This document shows positions 41,698-49,669 of a stretch of 64,000 nt of DNA, one piece after another. The stretch is from an uncultured Anaerolineaceae bacterium. Its GTDB lineage: Bacteria; Chloroflexota; Anaerolineae; Anaerolineales; Anaerolineaceae. The notes beneath the pieces are model-generated. The model was not told the DNA's origin, did no database searches, and saw nothing but the letters and a program-made list of their open reading frames with translations. The stretch is from NCBI GenBank assembly GCA_927443345.1, contig CAKMKJ010000005.1:62001-126000 (forward strand). Reading direction: 5' to 3'. Numbering within the stretch: position 1 is the first letter of the stretch; each line of letters starts with the position of its first letter. The position numbers were made by a program, and so were the translations under genes.

Positions 41698-42342
41698 ATG
41701 CCAAAGCAATCTTGGTTACTGGAACCAGGTAGGCCCAAACGTCTTGAAATTCAATGGAAAGGTCAATATAAGGACACGACGATCACTCTTGATGGAGTAC
41801 TATTGGGAACGGTGCTCAATCAACAATTATTAAAGGCTGGACAGGAATTTCAGTTGGGCGACGGCAGTTTGCTTAAGTTACAATTGGTTAGCAATCTGGC
41901 TGGGACGATACTACGCGTAACGCGTAACGGTATTCCACTGCCCTGGTCGGCCTTAAACCCTGAAACGAAGGTGAATACTGCTGCGGGGATCATATTCTTT
42001 GTAGCCGGATTAAATTTAGTATTGGGTGTCATTGGTCTTCTCACTCAATCAGAGTTTTTAGCCACGCTTGGGATCGGCTGGTACAGCATCATTTTTGGTG
42101 CGTTTTTTCTGGTCATGGGGCTCCTGGTTAAAAAGCGCTCAATGGTGGCATTAATTTTGAGTATCGTGGTTTTCAGCCTGGATGCACTGCTGGGGGTTAT
42201 CGGCAGCGTGGCCATGGGTGGGTCTGCGGCGGTTGGTGGATTCGTCTTTCGAGTGTTTTTGATCATCCCGATGGTACAAGGGGTAGGGGCGATTACGGCG
42301 CTGAAGAAGCCATCCGCGTCGGGGGTGCCGCCGGTGGTGTAA
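41698..42342 (+). CDS. Membrane protein of unknown family with N-terminal beta domain
   Basis: 214 residues. The first ~85 residues are soluble and beta-rich (PKRLEIQWKGQYKDTTITLDGVLLGTV, FQLGDGSLLKLQLV), followed by four to five hydrophobic helices (TAAGIIFFVAGLNLVLGVIGLL, WYSIIFGAFFLVMGLLV, VALILSIVVFSLDALLGVIG). I recognise the general layout from small Chloroflexota membrane proteins but not a named family. The ATG at 41698 follows GAGAGGAG; an earlier in-frame ATG at 41659 lacks a site. A transposase gene follows 52 nt later on the same strand. Confidence 0.7.
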   Translation: MPKQSWLLEPGRPKRLEIQWKGQYKDTTITLDGVLLGTVLNQQLLKAGQEFQLGDGSLLKLQLVSNLAGTILRVTRNGIPLPWSALNPETKVNTAAGIIFFVAGLNLVLGVIGLLTQSEFLATLGIGWYSIIFGAFFLVMGLLVKKRSMVALILSIVVFSLDALLGVIGSVAMGGSAAVGGFVFRVFLIIPMVQGVGAITALKKPSASGVPPVV

Positions 42343-42394
42343 TTGTTCAATAAATGAAAAGTGCAGACAAACGCCCTGCATAAAGAGATTAGTG

Positions 42395-42931
42395 ATGAAT
42401 GGGGAAAACAACAAACGTAATCGTCATTCCATGCGCCTGAAGGGATATGATTATTCCGAAGAAGGAGCGTATTTTGTGACCATCGTTACCTACAACCGTG
42501 AAATGTTGTTTGGAAAGGTGGTTGAGGGTGAGATGGTATTGAATGAATTCGGGGAGATTGCAAAAGACGAATGGTTAAAAACCGGAGAAATACGCCACAA
42601 TATTGAAATAAACGAAGATGAGTTTTGTGTAATGCCAAACCATTTTCATGGCATCATTGTGATTTCAGAGGACAATGGTAGGGACACGGCGCGCCGTGTC
42701 CCTACAAAATTCGGAAAACCGGTTTCGAATTCATTATCAATTGTGATTGGTGCATTTAAATCTGCTGTTACAAAAAGGATAAACCAAGAACGCAATACCC
42801 CGGGTGTGTCTGTTTGGCAAAGTCGATTTTACGACCACATCATCCGTGATGAAAAAGATTATGACAACATTGTGAATTACATTTATATGAATCCCTCCAA
42901 TTGGGAGACGGATGATGAATTCGATAATTAG
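42395..42931 (+). CDS. REP-associated tyrosine transposase (RAYT, Y1/HUH family)
   Basis: 178 residues. RLKGYDYSEEGAYFVTI at the start, MPNHFHGIIVI with the two metal-binding His of the HUH motif, and a C-terminal SRFYDHIIRDEKDYDNIVNYIYMNP carrying the catalytic Tyr region. This is the single-Tyr transposase family that mobilises REP palindromes. Unusually, a perfect 28-bp palindrome (42678-42705) lies in the open frame and codes GRDTARRVPT between the HUH motif and the C-terminal helix. A further hairpin lies just after the stop. ATG at 42395 (a GTG one codon earlier is possible). It borders the phage-like cassette and may explain the REP-like elements there. Confidence 0.92.
   Translation: MNGENNKRNRHSMRLKGYDYSEEGAYFVTIVTYNREMLFGKVVEGEMVLNEFGEIAKDEWLKTGEIRHNIEINEDEFCVMPNHFHGIIVISEDNGRDTARRVPTKFGKPVSNSLSIVIGAFKSAVTKRINQERNTPGVSVWQSRFYDHIIRDEKDYDNIVNYIYMNPSNWETDDEFDN
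42678..42705. repeat. 28-bp REP-like palindrome inside the RAYT gene
   Basis: GTAGGGACACGGCG followed at once by its reverse complement CGCCGTGTCCCTAC, a perfect 28-bp palindrome. Ends (GTAGGG/CCCTAC) and total length equal those of the element at 49412-49439. Confidence 0.9.
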
Positions 42932-42939
42932 ACCCTTTT

Positions 42940-42960
42940 GGGAGGGTCGCGGACCCTCCC
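42940..42960. repeat. REP-like hairpin at the 3' end of the RAYT gene
   Basis: GGGAGGGTC (42940-42948) and GACCCTCCC (42952-42960) around GCG, followed by CCTAC. It starts 9 bases after the RAYT stop. No T-tract, so not a typical terminator. Confidence 0.8.
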
Positions 42961-43099
42961 CTACAGTACCATGCAGAAACTTGCCAAATCGGCAAGTTTT
43001 TTGTTTAAAAATTCGCCAAAGTGGCAAGACCCATTTTCTGTCGTTTATGAGATGATTGATTTATCAAATAGAATATGTGTTCTAAATATCAGGAGGCGT

Positions 43100-43459
43100 A
43101 TGCCTAGAAAAAAGTATCCCGAAACAGTGGAAGGTATTGATGCGGAAATTGATTTTCTGCATGAGTTGATCAACCAGGCTATGAATAAGCGCACAAAAGA
43201 AATGACGCTTGAAGACTTAATCAAATTGATTGACGCGGTAGGTAAAAATTCTCTCTGTCTGGCACGCATGATGAAAATCCGCGTGGAATTGATCAATCAA
43301 CAGACTGGTCCCTCGGCGATGCTGCGGCAAACCTTGCTTGAGCTTGAAGACGAATGGCCTGAACTCAAACAATTGGTGGCTGATTATCCTCGCTATCTTC
43401 AAGAAGGAAGTTCCGATCAATCCACTATCAATTCAAAACCAAATAATGAAAATGCTTAA
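43100..43459 (+). CDS. Small protein preceding terminase; possible small terminase subunit
   Basis: 119 residues starting at an ATG with a perfect AGGAGG site eight bases upstream. Helical: EGIDAEIDFLHELINQAMNKR, LEDLIKLIDAVGKNSLCLARMMKIRVELI, and a C-terminal LLELEDEWPELKQLVADYPR. No clear DNA-binding HTH, but the size, basic start (MPRKKYPE) and position directly before, and overlapping, the large terminase gene fit a small terminase subunit or its replacement. Frames upstream of 43100 show no similarity. Codon use is closer to the host than that of the high-GC head genes further on. Confidence 0.55.
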   Translation: MPRKKYPETVEGIDAEIDFLHELINQAMNKRTKEMTLEDLIKLIDAVGKNSLCLARMMKIRVELINQQTGPSAMLRQTLLELEDEWPELKQLVADYPRYLQEGSSDQSTINSKPNNENA

Positions 43460-45023
43460 TCCCACTCCTACTCCTGAGGAAAATCCTTTTGCTGATGATT
43501 TGGCAGCAATGCACTTTAAAGTGCTGCTGACCAAAGAAAAGGAGTTTGCCAGATATCTTTCAGGGTTACGACTGCGAAGTTATCAGCAAGGCGTGTTTGA
43601 AGCCGTGCTGGATTCAATCAAGAAAAAACTTGGGTATTCCTTTGTGGTCATGTTTCCGCGTCAGTCTGGGAAGAATGAATTACAGGCACATCTTGAGGTT
43701 TATCTCTTAACCCTGCTTTCACAATATTCAGTAGACATCATCAAAGTTTCGCCAACTTTGAAACCTCAAGCGCAGACTTGTATGCGCCGCTTTGAACAGG
43801 TAGCCCGCAGGAATTTGCTCATAACCAGCATTTGGAAAAAAGAAGGCGGTAATTCATACAAGGTAGAGGGTGCGCGCATCACATTCCTTTCTGCGGCGAC
43901 GGGGAGCAATATTGTGGGGGCGACGGCATCGGGTTTGCTGGAGGTGGATGAGGCACAGCAGGTGAGTATTGAGAAGTATGACCGCGATATTGCGCCGATG
44001 AGCGCTTCAACCTGCGCGACGCATGTGTTTTGGGGCACGGCCTGGACGAGCGCGACGCTGCTGGCGCGTGAGTTACGCGCCGCGGAGGAAGCGGAAAAGA
44101 AGGATGGCATCCGGCGGGTGTTCAGGCTGACGGCGGAGGATGTGATGAAGGAGCTGGAGGCTTACCGCAAGCATGTAGAAGAGAAGGTGGCGCGCTTCGG
44201 CAGGACACACCCCATGGTGCGGACGCAGTATTTTTCTGAGGAAGTAGATGGAGAGGGCGGGATGTTCCCCGCTGAGCGATTGGCTTTAATAAAGGGTCAT
44301 TCGACCCCTTCAGTTTTACATCCAAATAGTTTGTATGCCTTGTTATTGGATGTGGCCGGCGAGGACGAGGGGGTGCGCGGGATTGATGGTTCGCTTTCAA
44401 TGGCGAACCCGAGCCGGGATGCGACGGCGCTGACGCTGGTTGAAATCCGTCTCAATGGGGAAGATGTTAAGGCTCTGCCGGTTTATTTGCCGGTCAAGCG
44501 CTGGCAGTGGATCGGGGCGAATCATGTGACGCTGCAAACGACGATCCGCGATATTGCGCTGGAATGGATGGTGCGGGCTTTAGTGGTGGACGCCACGGGT
44601 GTGGGCGCGGGTCTGGCTTCCTTTCTGGACCGCGCCCTGCCCGGACGGGTGACGCCGTTCACGTTCAACAGTACGTCAAAATCCGCGCTGGGATGGGATT
44701 TTCTGGCGATTGTGGATTCTGGCCGCTGGCAGGAGCCTGTCTTTGCCGACCTGCCGGGGGATGAGCAGGTGCGTTATCAGGCTGAATTTTTCGCGCAGCT
44801 TGCGGCCTGCCAGTATGAGGTAAGCAACGACGCCAAACGCACGATGAAGTGGCGTGTGCCAGATAACGCAAGGCACCCGATCAGTGGAGAGCCGCTGCAT
44901 GACGACTGGGTGCTTTCCGCGGCGTTGTGTGGGGTACTGGAGAAGATGGATCTTCGGAGTGCGGGTGCGGCTTTCGTCGTGGAGGCACCAGATCCACTAC
45001 GCGATATGGATAAGCATTTTTGA
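43446..45023 (+). CDS. Phage terminase large subunit
   Basis: About 525 residues. ATPase part: VVMFPRQSGKNE (Walker A variant), KVSPTLKPQAQTCMRRF, and LLEVDEAQQ (Walker B with catalytic Glu). Nuclease part: YALLLDVAGEDEG and ALVVDATGVGAGLASFL with the acidic residues of the RNase H-like fold, and a DDWVLSAALCG near the end. Role by family: cut and pump DNA into a preformed capsid. Start ATG at 43446 (or 43452) overlaps the previous gene by about 14 nt; no strong site, so coupled. GC rises along the gene from host-like to ~60%. Motifs look intact, so it may still work. Confidence 0.9.
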   Translation: MKMLNPTPTPEENPFADDLAAMHFKVLLTKEKEFARYLSGLRLRSYQQGVFEAVLDSIKKKLGYSFVVMFPRQSGKNELQAHLEVYLLTLLSQYSVDIIKVSPTLKPQAQTCMRRFEQVARRNLLITSIWKKEGGNSYKVEGARITFLSAATGSNIVGATASGLLEVDEAQQVSIEKYDRDIAPMSASTCATHVFWGTAWTSATLLARELRAAEEAEKKDGIRRVFRLTAEDVMKELEAYRKHVEEKVARFGRTHPMVRTQYFSEEVDGEGGMFPAERLALIKGHSTPSVLHPNSLYALLLDVAGEDEGVRGIDGSLSMANPSRDATALTLVEIRLNGEDVKALPVYLPVKRWQWIGANHVTLQTTIRDIALEWMVRALVVDATGVGAGLASFLDRALPGRVTPFTFNSTSKSALGWDFLAIVDSGRWQEPVFADLPGDEQVRYQAEFFAQLAACQYEVSNDAKRTMKWRVPDNARHPISGEPLHDDWVLSAALCGVLEKMDLRSAGAAFVVEAPDPLRDMDKHF

Positions 45024-45049
45024 AAGATCTTTTTAACCACGAAAAACAC

Positions 45050-45240
45050 AAAACCTTTAATGAAAAAAGGGCAAAAAAACCAAACCCATTTTAACCACGA
45101 CCCCTCTCGCACGCAAAAACAGCGTCGCTCGGGGGCGCACAGATCGCGACAACACAAAAACATTTTGAAAAAAGGCAAAAAAAACAAACCCATTTTAACC
45201 ACGAAATACACGAAATACACGGAAATGAAGTGCAAAAAAA
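45050..45240. repeat. Compound repeat: direct repeats around a nested CCCC-GGGG element (copy B)
   Basis: A ~38-base stretch GAAAAAAGGGCAAAAAAACC...TTTTAACCACGA at 45062-45100 recurs at 45167-45203. Between them lies CCCCTCTCGC, a short insert, TCGCTCGGGGGCGCACAG and ATCGCGA (45101-45150), the same core as copy A but with 14 extra bases. An ACGAAATACACGAAATACACG heptamer-like run follows. Confidence 0.7.
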
Positions 45241-45244
45241 GAAA

Positions 45245-45321
45245 GTAATTCGTAATTCGTAATTCGTAATTCGTAATTCGTAATTCGTAATTCGTAATTC
45301 GTAATTCGTAATTCGTAATTC
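45245..45321. repeat. Eleven perfect copies of heptamer GTAATTC
   Basis: GTAATTC x11 without a mismatch (77 bases), in the gap between the terminase and lysozyme genes. No spacers, so not CRISPR. Confidence 0.95.
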
Positions 45322-45338
45322 GTTAAAAATTATACCGG

Positions 45339-45416
45339 TTCACTGTTCACTGTTCACGATTCACGATTCGCGATTCACGATTCACTGTTCACGGTTCACA
45401 GTTCACGATTCACTGC
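45339..45416. repeat. Degenerate heptamer tract (TTCACNN)
   Basis: About eleven units of the form TTCAC(TG/GA/AG/GG) run up to 24 bases before the lysozyme ATG. A similar tract lies at 51281-51326 before the fibre-like gene. Confidence 0.85.
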
Positions 45417-45439
45417 TCTTACAAAGAAAGGGGTACACC

Positions 45440-46087
45440 ATGATCTACGGAATTGATGTCAGTCACCACCAGGAGTTTATTGACTGGGGGATGGTTAAGA
45501 AGGCAGGGGCGCGGTTCGCGTTCATTAAGGCGAGCGAAGGGGTGGGTTTCACCGACCCGATGTTCGAGGAGAACATGCGCGGGGCGGTGGAGGCGGGGGT
45601 GCTGCCGGGTTCGTATCATTTCTTTTTGCCGCGCTACGATCCGCTGGAACAGGCCAGGCATTACGCCAAGACGCTGCAAGAAAACGCGGTGGATGCACCC
45701 ACGCTGCCGCCGTGTATTGATATTGAAACGCCCGGTTTGGGCAAGACCGGACTGAATCAAGCCGTGCGCATCTTCATTGAGGAGATGTATAACCTGACGG
45801 GCAGACGCTGCATCATTTATGTCTCGCCCGGATTCTGGAACTCTTATCTGCCTGTGCCGGTGCTTTCGGGGTACAAGCTGAAAAGTTCACAGGTGGATTG
45901 GGCGGTGGACTATCCGCTGTGGCTGGCGCACTATACCACCGGCTGGCCTTATCAAATCTATCCGTGGGCGGGATGGCGTTTCTGGCAGTACACCAGCGCG
46001 GGCAAGATCGCCGGTGTGGCCACCAAAGTGGATCTCAACTTTTTTCAAGGGACGATTGAAGAACTTTTTAAACTGGGGGCCACATGA
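45440..46087 (+). CDS. GH25 lysozyme (phage-type endolysin)
   Basis: 215 residues, all catalytic domain: YGIDVSHHQEFIDW with the first acidic residue, GARFAFIKASEGVGF, GSYHFF, CIDIET with the Asp-x-Glu pair of glycoside hydrolase 25, WLAHYTTGWPYQIYPWAGWRFWQYTS near the C-terminus. It cleaves the MurNAc-GlcNAc bond of peptidoglycan. There is no signal peptide, so release would need the holin-like protein at 49463-49669. The ATG follows AAAGAAAGGGG. Its stop overlaps the portal gene's ATG (ATGA). A lysin between terminase and portal is unusual; lysis genes normally follow the structural genes. Confidence 0.92.
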   Translation: MIYGIDVSHHQEFIDWGMVKKAGARFAFIKASEGVGFTDPMFEENMRGAVEAGVLPGSYHFFLPRYDPLEQARHYAKTLQENAVDAPTLPPCIDIETPGLGKTGLNQAVRIFIEEMYNLTGRRCIIYVSPGFWNSYLPVPVLSGYKLKSSQVDWAVDYPLWLAHYTTGWPYQIYPWAGWRFWQYTSAGKIAGVATKVDLNFFQGTIEELFKLGAT

Positions 46088-47490
46088 ACGGACGGCGCAA
46101 TCTGCTTTCACGGTTGTTTCAACCCTTGATCGACCACCAGGTGCGTGAGGCGCTGGCCCAGGCCGAAACGGATAACACCTTTATGTCGGGCAGCCGTAGC
46201 GGTGAATCATTGACCGACCGCTATGCGTTTGACCGCGAGGAGATTCAGCTTCAGGCGCTCGAAGCCTGGCGGGTGAATCCGCTGGCGAGGCGGATCGTGG
46301 GGCTGACCTCGCAATACGTGGTGGGCGGCGGGGTGACCTACTCCAGCCCGCACACAGCCACGGCGGCCTTTCTGCGCAGCTTTTGGGAGCACGGGCTCAA
46401 CCGCTTGCCCATCAGGGTTTATGAGTGGTGCGACGAACTGACACGCAGCGGCAACCTGTTTCTGCTGCTGACCACTGACGCCTCCGGCATGAGCTACGTG
46501 CGCGCCGTGCCAGCTACTCAGGTCAAGCAAATCCATTCAAAACCGAACGATCTGGATCAGGAAGTGTCGTTTGAAATGCAGCCCAACTGGAAAGAGGCTC
46601 AAGCGGTCACCTGGCCGGCATACGATGTACGCAGCGAAACGCTGAATGCGGATGGCGGCTTTAAGCCGGTGATGCTGCATTACGCCATCAACCGTCCGGT
46701 GGGGGCGCAATGGGGAGAATCTGATCTGGCGCCGGTGCTGCGCTGGCTGAGCCGCTACGCCGCCTGGCTTGAAGACCGCGCACGCCTGAACCGCTATCGC
46801 ACTGCCTTTCTATATGTGGTGCATGCCAAGTTCAGCAGCGAGGCTGAAAGACGAGCCAGACAATCCGCTTTGAACGCGGCGCCGCCCTCGCCCGGTTCGA
46901 TATTGGTGACGGACGAGAACGAAAGCTGGGAGGCCTTGCATCCACGGCTGGAATCGGACGATGCTGCACAAGACGGGCTGGCGCTCAAGAAGATGCTGGC
47001 GGCGGGGGCGGGCATCCCGATGCACTTTTTAGCCGAACCGGAGGGATCCACGCGCACGACGGCTGAAGCCGCGGGCGGACCGACCTACCGTCATTTTGAA
47101 CAGCGCCAGCGCTTTTTCTTGTGGCTGATGGGCGACCTGCTGCATGCGGTGGTGAACCGGCGTTCACTGGTGGATGGGCGCGTGAGCCGCAAAGCCGAGA
47201 TTACCTTGAGCGGTGCGGATATCTCAGCACGGGACAATGTGTCACTGGCGATGGCGGCCAGCAATATCAGCCAGGCAGTCAACGACTTGCGCGACCGCGG
47301 CTTGATTGACGACGCCGAACTATTGCGCCTCGTTTACCGCTTCTGCGGTGAGAGCGTTGATATTGAAGCGCTGCTCAAGCGGCGGGCCATAGGCCCGCAC
47401 CCTTCATCTAAAGGCGTAAGCCACATAGCACAACCTGTCAAAATTGATCCTTCCACTGGAGAGGAGAAACAAGGAGGCATTGATGGATAA
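46084..47490 (+). CDS. Phage portal protein
   Basis: 468 residues. SLTDRYAFDREEIQLQALEAWRVNPLARRIV and LTSQYVVGGGVTYSS at the start, WCDELTRSGNLFLLLTTD, VRAVPATQVKQI, and GIPMHFLAEPEGSTRTTAEAAGGP near the C-terminus are typical of dodecameric portal proteins (SPP1/HK97-like group). The portal forms the DNA entry ring of the head and docks the terminase. It is coupled to the lysozyme gene before it and overlaps the capsid gene after it. A hairpin GCGGGCC-ATA-GGCCCGC (47382-47398) lies inside the last codons and may be another palindromic insertion. High GC. Confidence 0.87.
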   Translation: MNGRRNLLSRLFQPLIDHQVREALAQAETDNTFMSGSRSGESLTDRYAFDREEIQLQALEAWRVNPLARRIVGLTSQYVVGGGVTYSSPHTATAAFLRSFWEHGLNRLPIRVYEWCDELTRSGNLFLLLTTDASGMSYVRAVPATQVKQIHSKPNDLDQEVSFEMQPNWKEAQAVTWPAYDVRSETLNADGGFKPVMLHYAINRPVGAQWGESDLAPVLRWLSRYAAWLEDRARLNRYRTAFLYVVHAKFSSEAERRARQSALNAAPPSPGSILVTDENESWEALHPRLESDDAAQDGLALKKMLAAGAGIPMHFLAEPEGSTRTTAEAAGGPTYRHFEQRQRFFLWLMGDLLHAVVNRRSLVDGRVSRKAEITLSGADISARDNVSLAMAASNISQAVNDLRDRGLIDDAELLRLVYRFCGESVDIEALLKRRAIGPHPSSKGVSHIAQPVKIDPSTGEEKQGGIDG

Positions 47491-49405
47491 GGGCACCAAT
47501 CATCGTGAACGTTTTGAAATGTCTCACTTTGATAAAAGGCAGGATGAGATTGAGATTGCGGCTATCACCGCAGGCAGCGGCAACGGCTGGCAATTCAGTG
47601 CGGAGGTACTGAGAGCATCGTTAGACTTGTGGGACGGGGTGGAATGCTTCGTGGATCACGCCTGGCCGCCGCGCTCGGTACGCGATCTGGCAGGGGTTTG
47701 TTCGCTGCCGCAATGGGATGATTCACTGAGCGGCATCCGTGTGAAGGTGACGCCCTGCGGCCCATCGGCCTCCGTTTTGGAAAGCCTGGCGCAGATCAAA
47801 AACGGCGGCGCGACCCGTCCGCGGGTGGGGTTCTCGGCAGACCTGGTCTTCAGCGCCGCAGGTGACCAGGTGACGCGCATCGAAAAAGTGTATTCCGTGG
47901 ACCTGGTGGCCTACCCCGCCCGCGGAGGTGGATTTATCCAACCCAATATCAGTCAACCCAATTCAATCAATCAGGAGGTTTGTATGGAAAGTAATGAAGT
48001 TCAGCAAATCAGTCTCGCGTCTTCGACACTCATAGAAGAACGCAAGACGCCCCAGAGCGCTGCACCGGTGACCGTAGCGCCCGACAACGCCAGCGCAACA
48101 GAGCGTGAATCCATGTGCAGTTGTCTGCTTGAAGCGACACTCTCCGCGGCACACCTGCCGACGGCGCTTGAGAACAATCTGCGCAGCCGTTTTGGCAGCG
48201 GGGTCTTTCAACCACCGGCGCTGCAGGCTGCCATCCGCGAAGCGCGGCAGTTGGTCAGCGATCTAACCGGCGGTGCGGTGATCCAGAGCGCGGGACGCCT
48301 CAGCGAGATGGCGACCTCGGAAGACCAGATCAGCGCCGCCATGTGCGACCTGCTCGGCGCGCCGCGTCCGCAAGGATTGGAAAAGCTGCAGCCTGCCCGT
48401 TTGAGCGGCATCCGCGAGTTGTATACGCTGATGACCGGGGATGTGGCCTTCACCGGCGGCTACCATGCAGAACGGGCACAGTTTTCCGCGACGTTTAACA
48501 TGCCATCCCTGCTCAAGAATGCGATGAACAAACTGATCCTCAATCAATGGGAGGAACTTGGGCGTTCAGGCTACCGCTGGTGGGAACCGATCGTGCAGGT
48601 GGAGCATTTCAACAGCCTGCAAGAGATCACCGGCGTGCTGGTGGGTGAAGTGACTGTGCTGCCCTCCGTGGAGGAAGGCGCTGCGTATACCGAACTGGCG
48701 GTCAAAGACAGCGGCGAAACCGGTTTGTGGGGCAAGTACGGCGGTTATGTGGGGCTGACGCTTGAAATGTTTGAGCGGGATGAAACCCACAAACTGCGCC
48801 AGTATCCGCGCAAGCTGGCATCGGCGGCTCTGCGTCGCATCTCAAGTCTGGTGGGAGGGATCTTCACCGCCAACAGCGGAACCGGCCCCGAGATGTCTGA
48901 TACCTATGCGGTTTTTGAAGCGCCTCATCACACCAACCTGGGGACGGCTGCACTGTCTTCCGCGGCATGGGAAGCAGCCGGAAAGGCGATTTACAACCAG
49001 CCCCTGGCAGTAGCCAGCGGCGGCACGGCGCCCAAACAGGCGCTGGATGCCAAGTATTTGATCGTGCCGCGCGATCTGCGCCTGACCGCCATGAATTTGC
49101 TGTATCCCTCTTTTGCACATGAGAGCAGCATCTTCAGCGAGAACATGCAAAAAGGACAGATGGGCGATGTGATCACCTGCCCCGAGTTCAGCGACGCCAA
49201 CGACTGGGCGGCTATGGCCGATCCGCGGCAGGCGCCGGGTATCATCCTCGGCGAACGGTTTGGGGTGCTGCCAGAGATCATCATTGCCGATAGCGAAACC
49301 AATGGTGCGCTCTTCACCAATGATGAGCTGCGCATGAAGGTGCGCCATTGGGTGAGCGTCTTCGTGGCGGATTACCGTCCGCTGTATAAGGCGAATGTGG
49401 CGTGA
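47483..49405 (+). CDS. Prohead protease fused to major capsid protein
   Basis: 640 residues. The first ~150 residues resemble a capsid maturation protease: IEIAAITAGSGNGWQFSAEVL, GVECFVDHAWPPRSVRDLAG (candidate His), RPRVGFSADLVFS (candidate Ser) and VYSVDLVAYPARGGGF. A Gln/Ser/Pro-rich linker (~160-215) and a helical part lead to the coat domain (~290-640): TFNMPSLLKNAMNKLIL, KYGGYVGLTLEMFERDE, ALRRISSLVGGIFT, and RMKVRHWVSVFVADYRPL at the end, as in HK97-type coat proteins. ATG at 47483 with AGGAGG, overlapping the portal stop. Fusion of protease, scaffold-like linker and coat in one chain is known but uncommon. Confidence 0.82.
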   Translation: MDKGTNHRERFEMSHFDKRQDEIEIAAITAGSGNGWQFSAEVLRASLDLWDGVECFVDHAWPPRSVRDLAGVCSLPQWDDSLSGIRVKVTPCGPSASVLESLAQIKNGGATRPRVGFSADLVFSAAGDQVTRIEKVYSVDLVAYPARGGGFIQPNISQPNSINQEVCMESNEVQQISLASSTLIEERKTPQSAAPVTVAPDNASATERESMCSCLLEATLSAAHLPTALENNLRSRFGSGVFQPPALQAAIREARQLVSDLTGGAVIQSAGRLSEMATSEDQISAAMCDLLGAPRPQGLEKLQPARLSGIRELYTLMTGDVAFTGGYHAERAQFSATFNMPSLLKNAMNKLILNQWEELGRSGYRWWEPIVQVEHFNSLQEITGVLVGEVTVLPSVEEGAAYTELAVKDSGETGLWGKYGGYVGLTLEMFERDETHKLRQYPRKLASAALRRISSLVGGIFTANSGTGPEMSDTYAVFEAPHHTNLGTAALSSAAWEAAGKAIYNQPLAVASGGTAPKQALDAKYLIVPRDLRLTAMNLLYPSFAHESSIFSENMQKGQMGDVITCPEFSDANDWAAMADPRQAPGIILGERFGVLPEIIIADSETNGALFTNDELRMKVRHWVSVFVADYRPLYKANVA

Positions 49406-49411
49406 AAAGCA

Positions 49412-49439
49412 GTAGGGGCGTATGGCTATACGCCCCTAC
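49412..49439. repeat. REP-like palindrome after the capsid gene
   Basis: GTAGGGGCGTAT (49412-49423), GGCT, ATACGCCCCTAC (49428-49439): perfect 12-base arms. Same length and ends as the element in the RAYT gene (42678-42705). It separates the capsid and holin genes. Confidence 0.88.
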
Positions 49440-49462
49440 AAAATCAATGAATGGAGATTGAA

Positions 49463-49669
49463 ATGACGTTTCTTGAACAAATTAAGAAGATCGTGCGTTC
49501 GCGCAAGTTCTGGGTGTTGGTGGCAGCGCTGGTGGCGACATTGGCGGCCTTTTTGACCCAACAGATTGATGTGTGGCAGGCGTTGCAAGCTGCCCTGGCC
49601 GCTTTGGCGGTTTATTCCACCGGCGTGGCGATTGAGGATAGCGGTAATGGAATCCAAAAACAATCCTGA
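49463..49669 (+). CDS. Holin-like small membrane protein
   Basis: 68 residues. A basic start (FLEQIKKIVRSRKFW) and two hydrophobic stretches, VLVAALVATLAAFL and ALQAALAALAVYSTGVAI, give the usual layout of small phage holins. The ATG at 49463 follows GGAG by six bases; the frame is open from 49451. It overlaps the next gene by 23 nt. With the GH25 enzyme at 45440 it could make a lysis pair. A structural membrane protein is a possible alternative. Confidence 0.65.
   Translation: MTFLEQIKKIVRSRKFWVLVAALVATLAAFLTQQIDVWQALQAALAALAVYSTGVAIEDSGNGIQKQS

Noticed and set aside
42940..42960. Rho-independent terminator of the transposase gene
   Set aside because: No T-tract; it is followed by CCTACAG and matches the REP-like family better.
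45245..45321. CRISPR array
   Set aside because: Perfect 7-base units without spacers; a microsatellite.
48842..49348. Minus-strand open frame (168 codons) inside the capsid gene
   Set aside because: Composition typical of antisense GC-rich shadows, no ribosome site, fully inside a well-supported gene.
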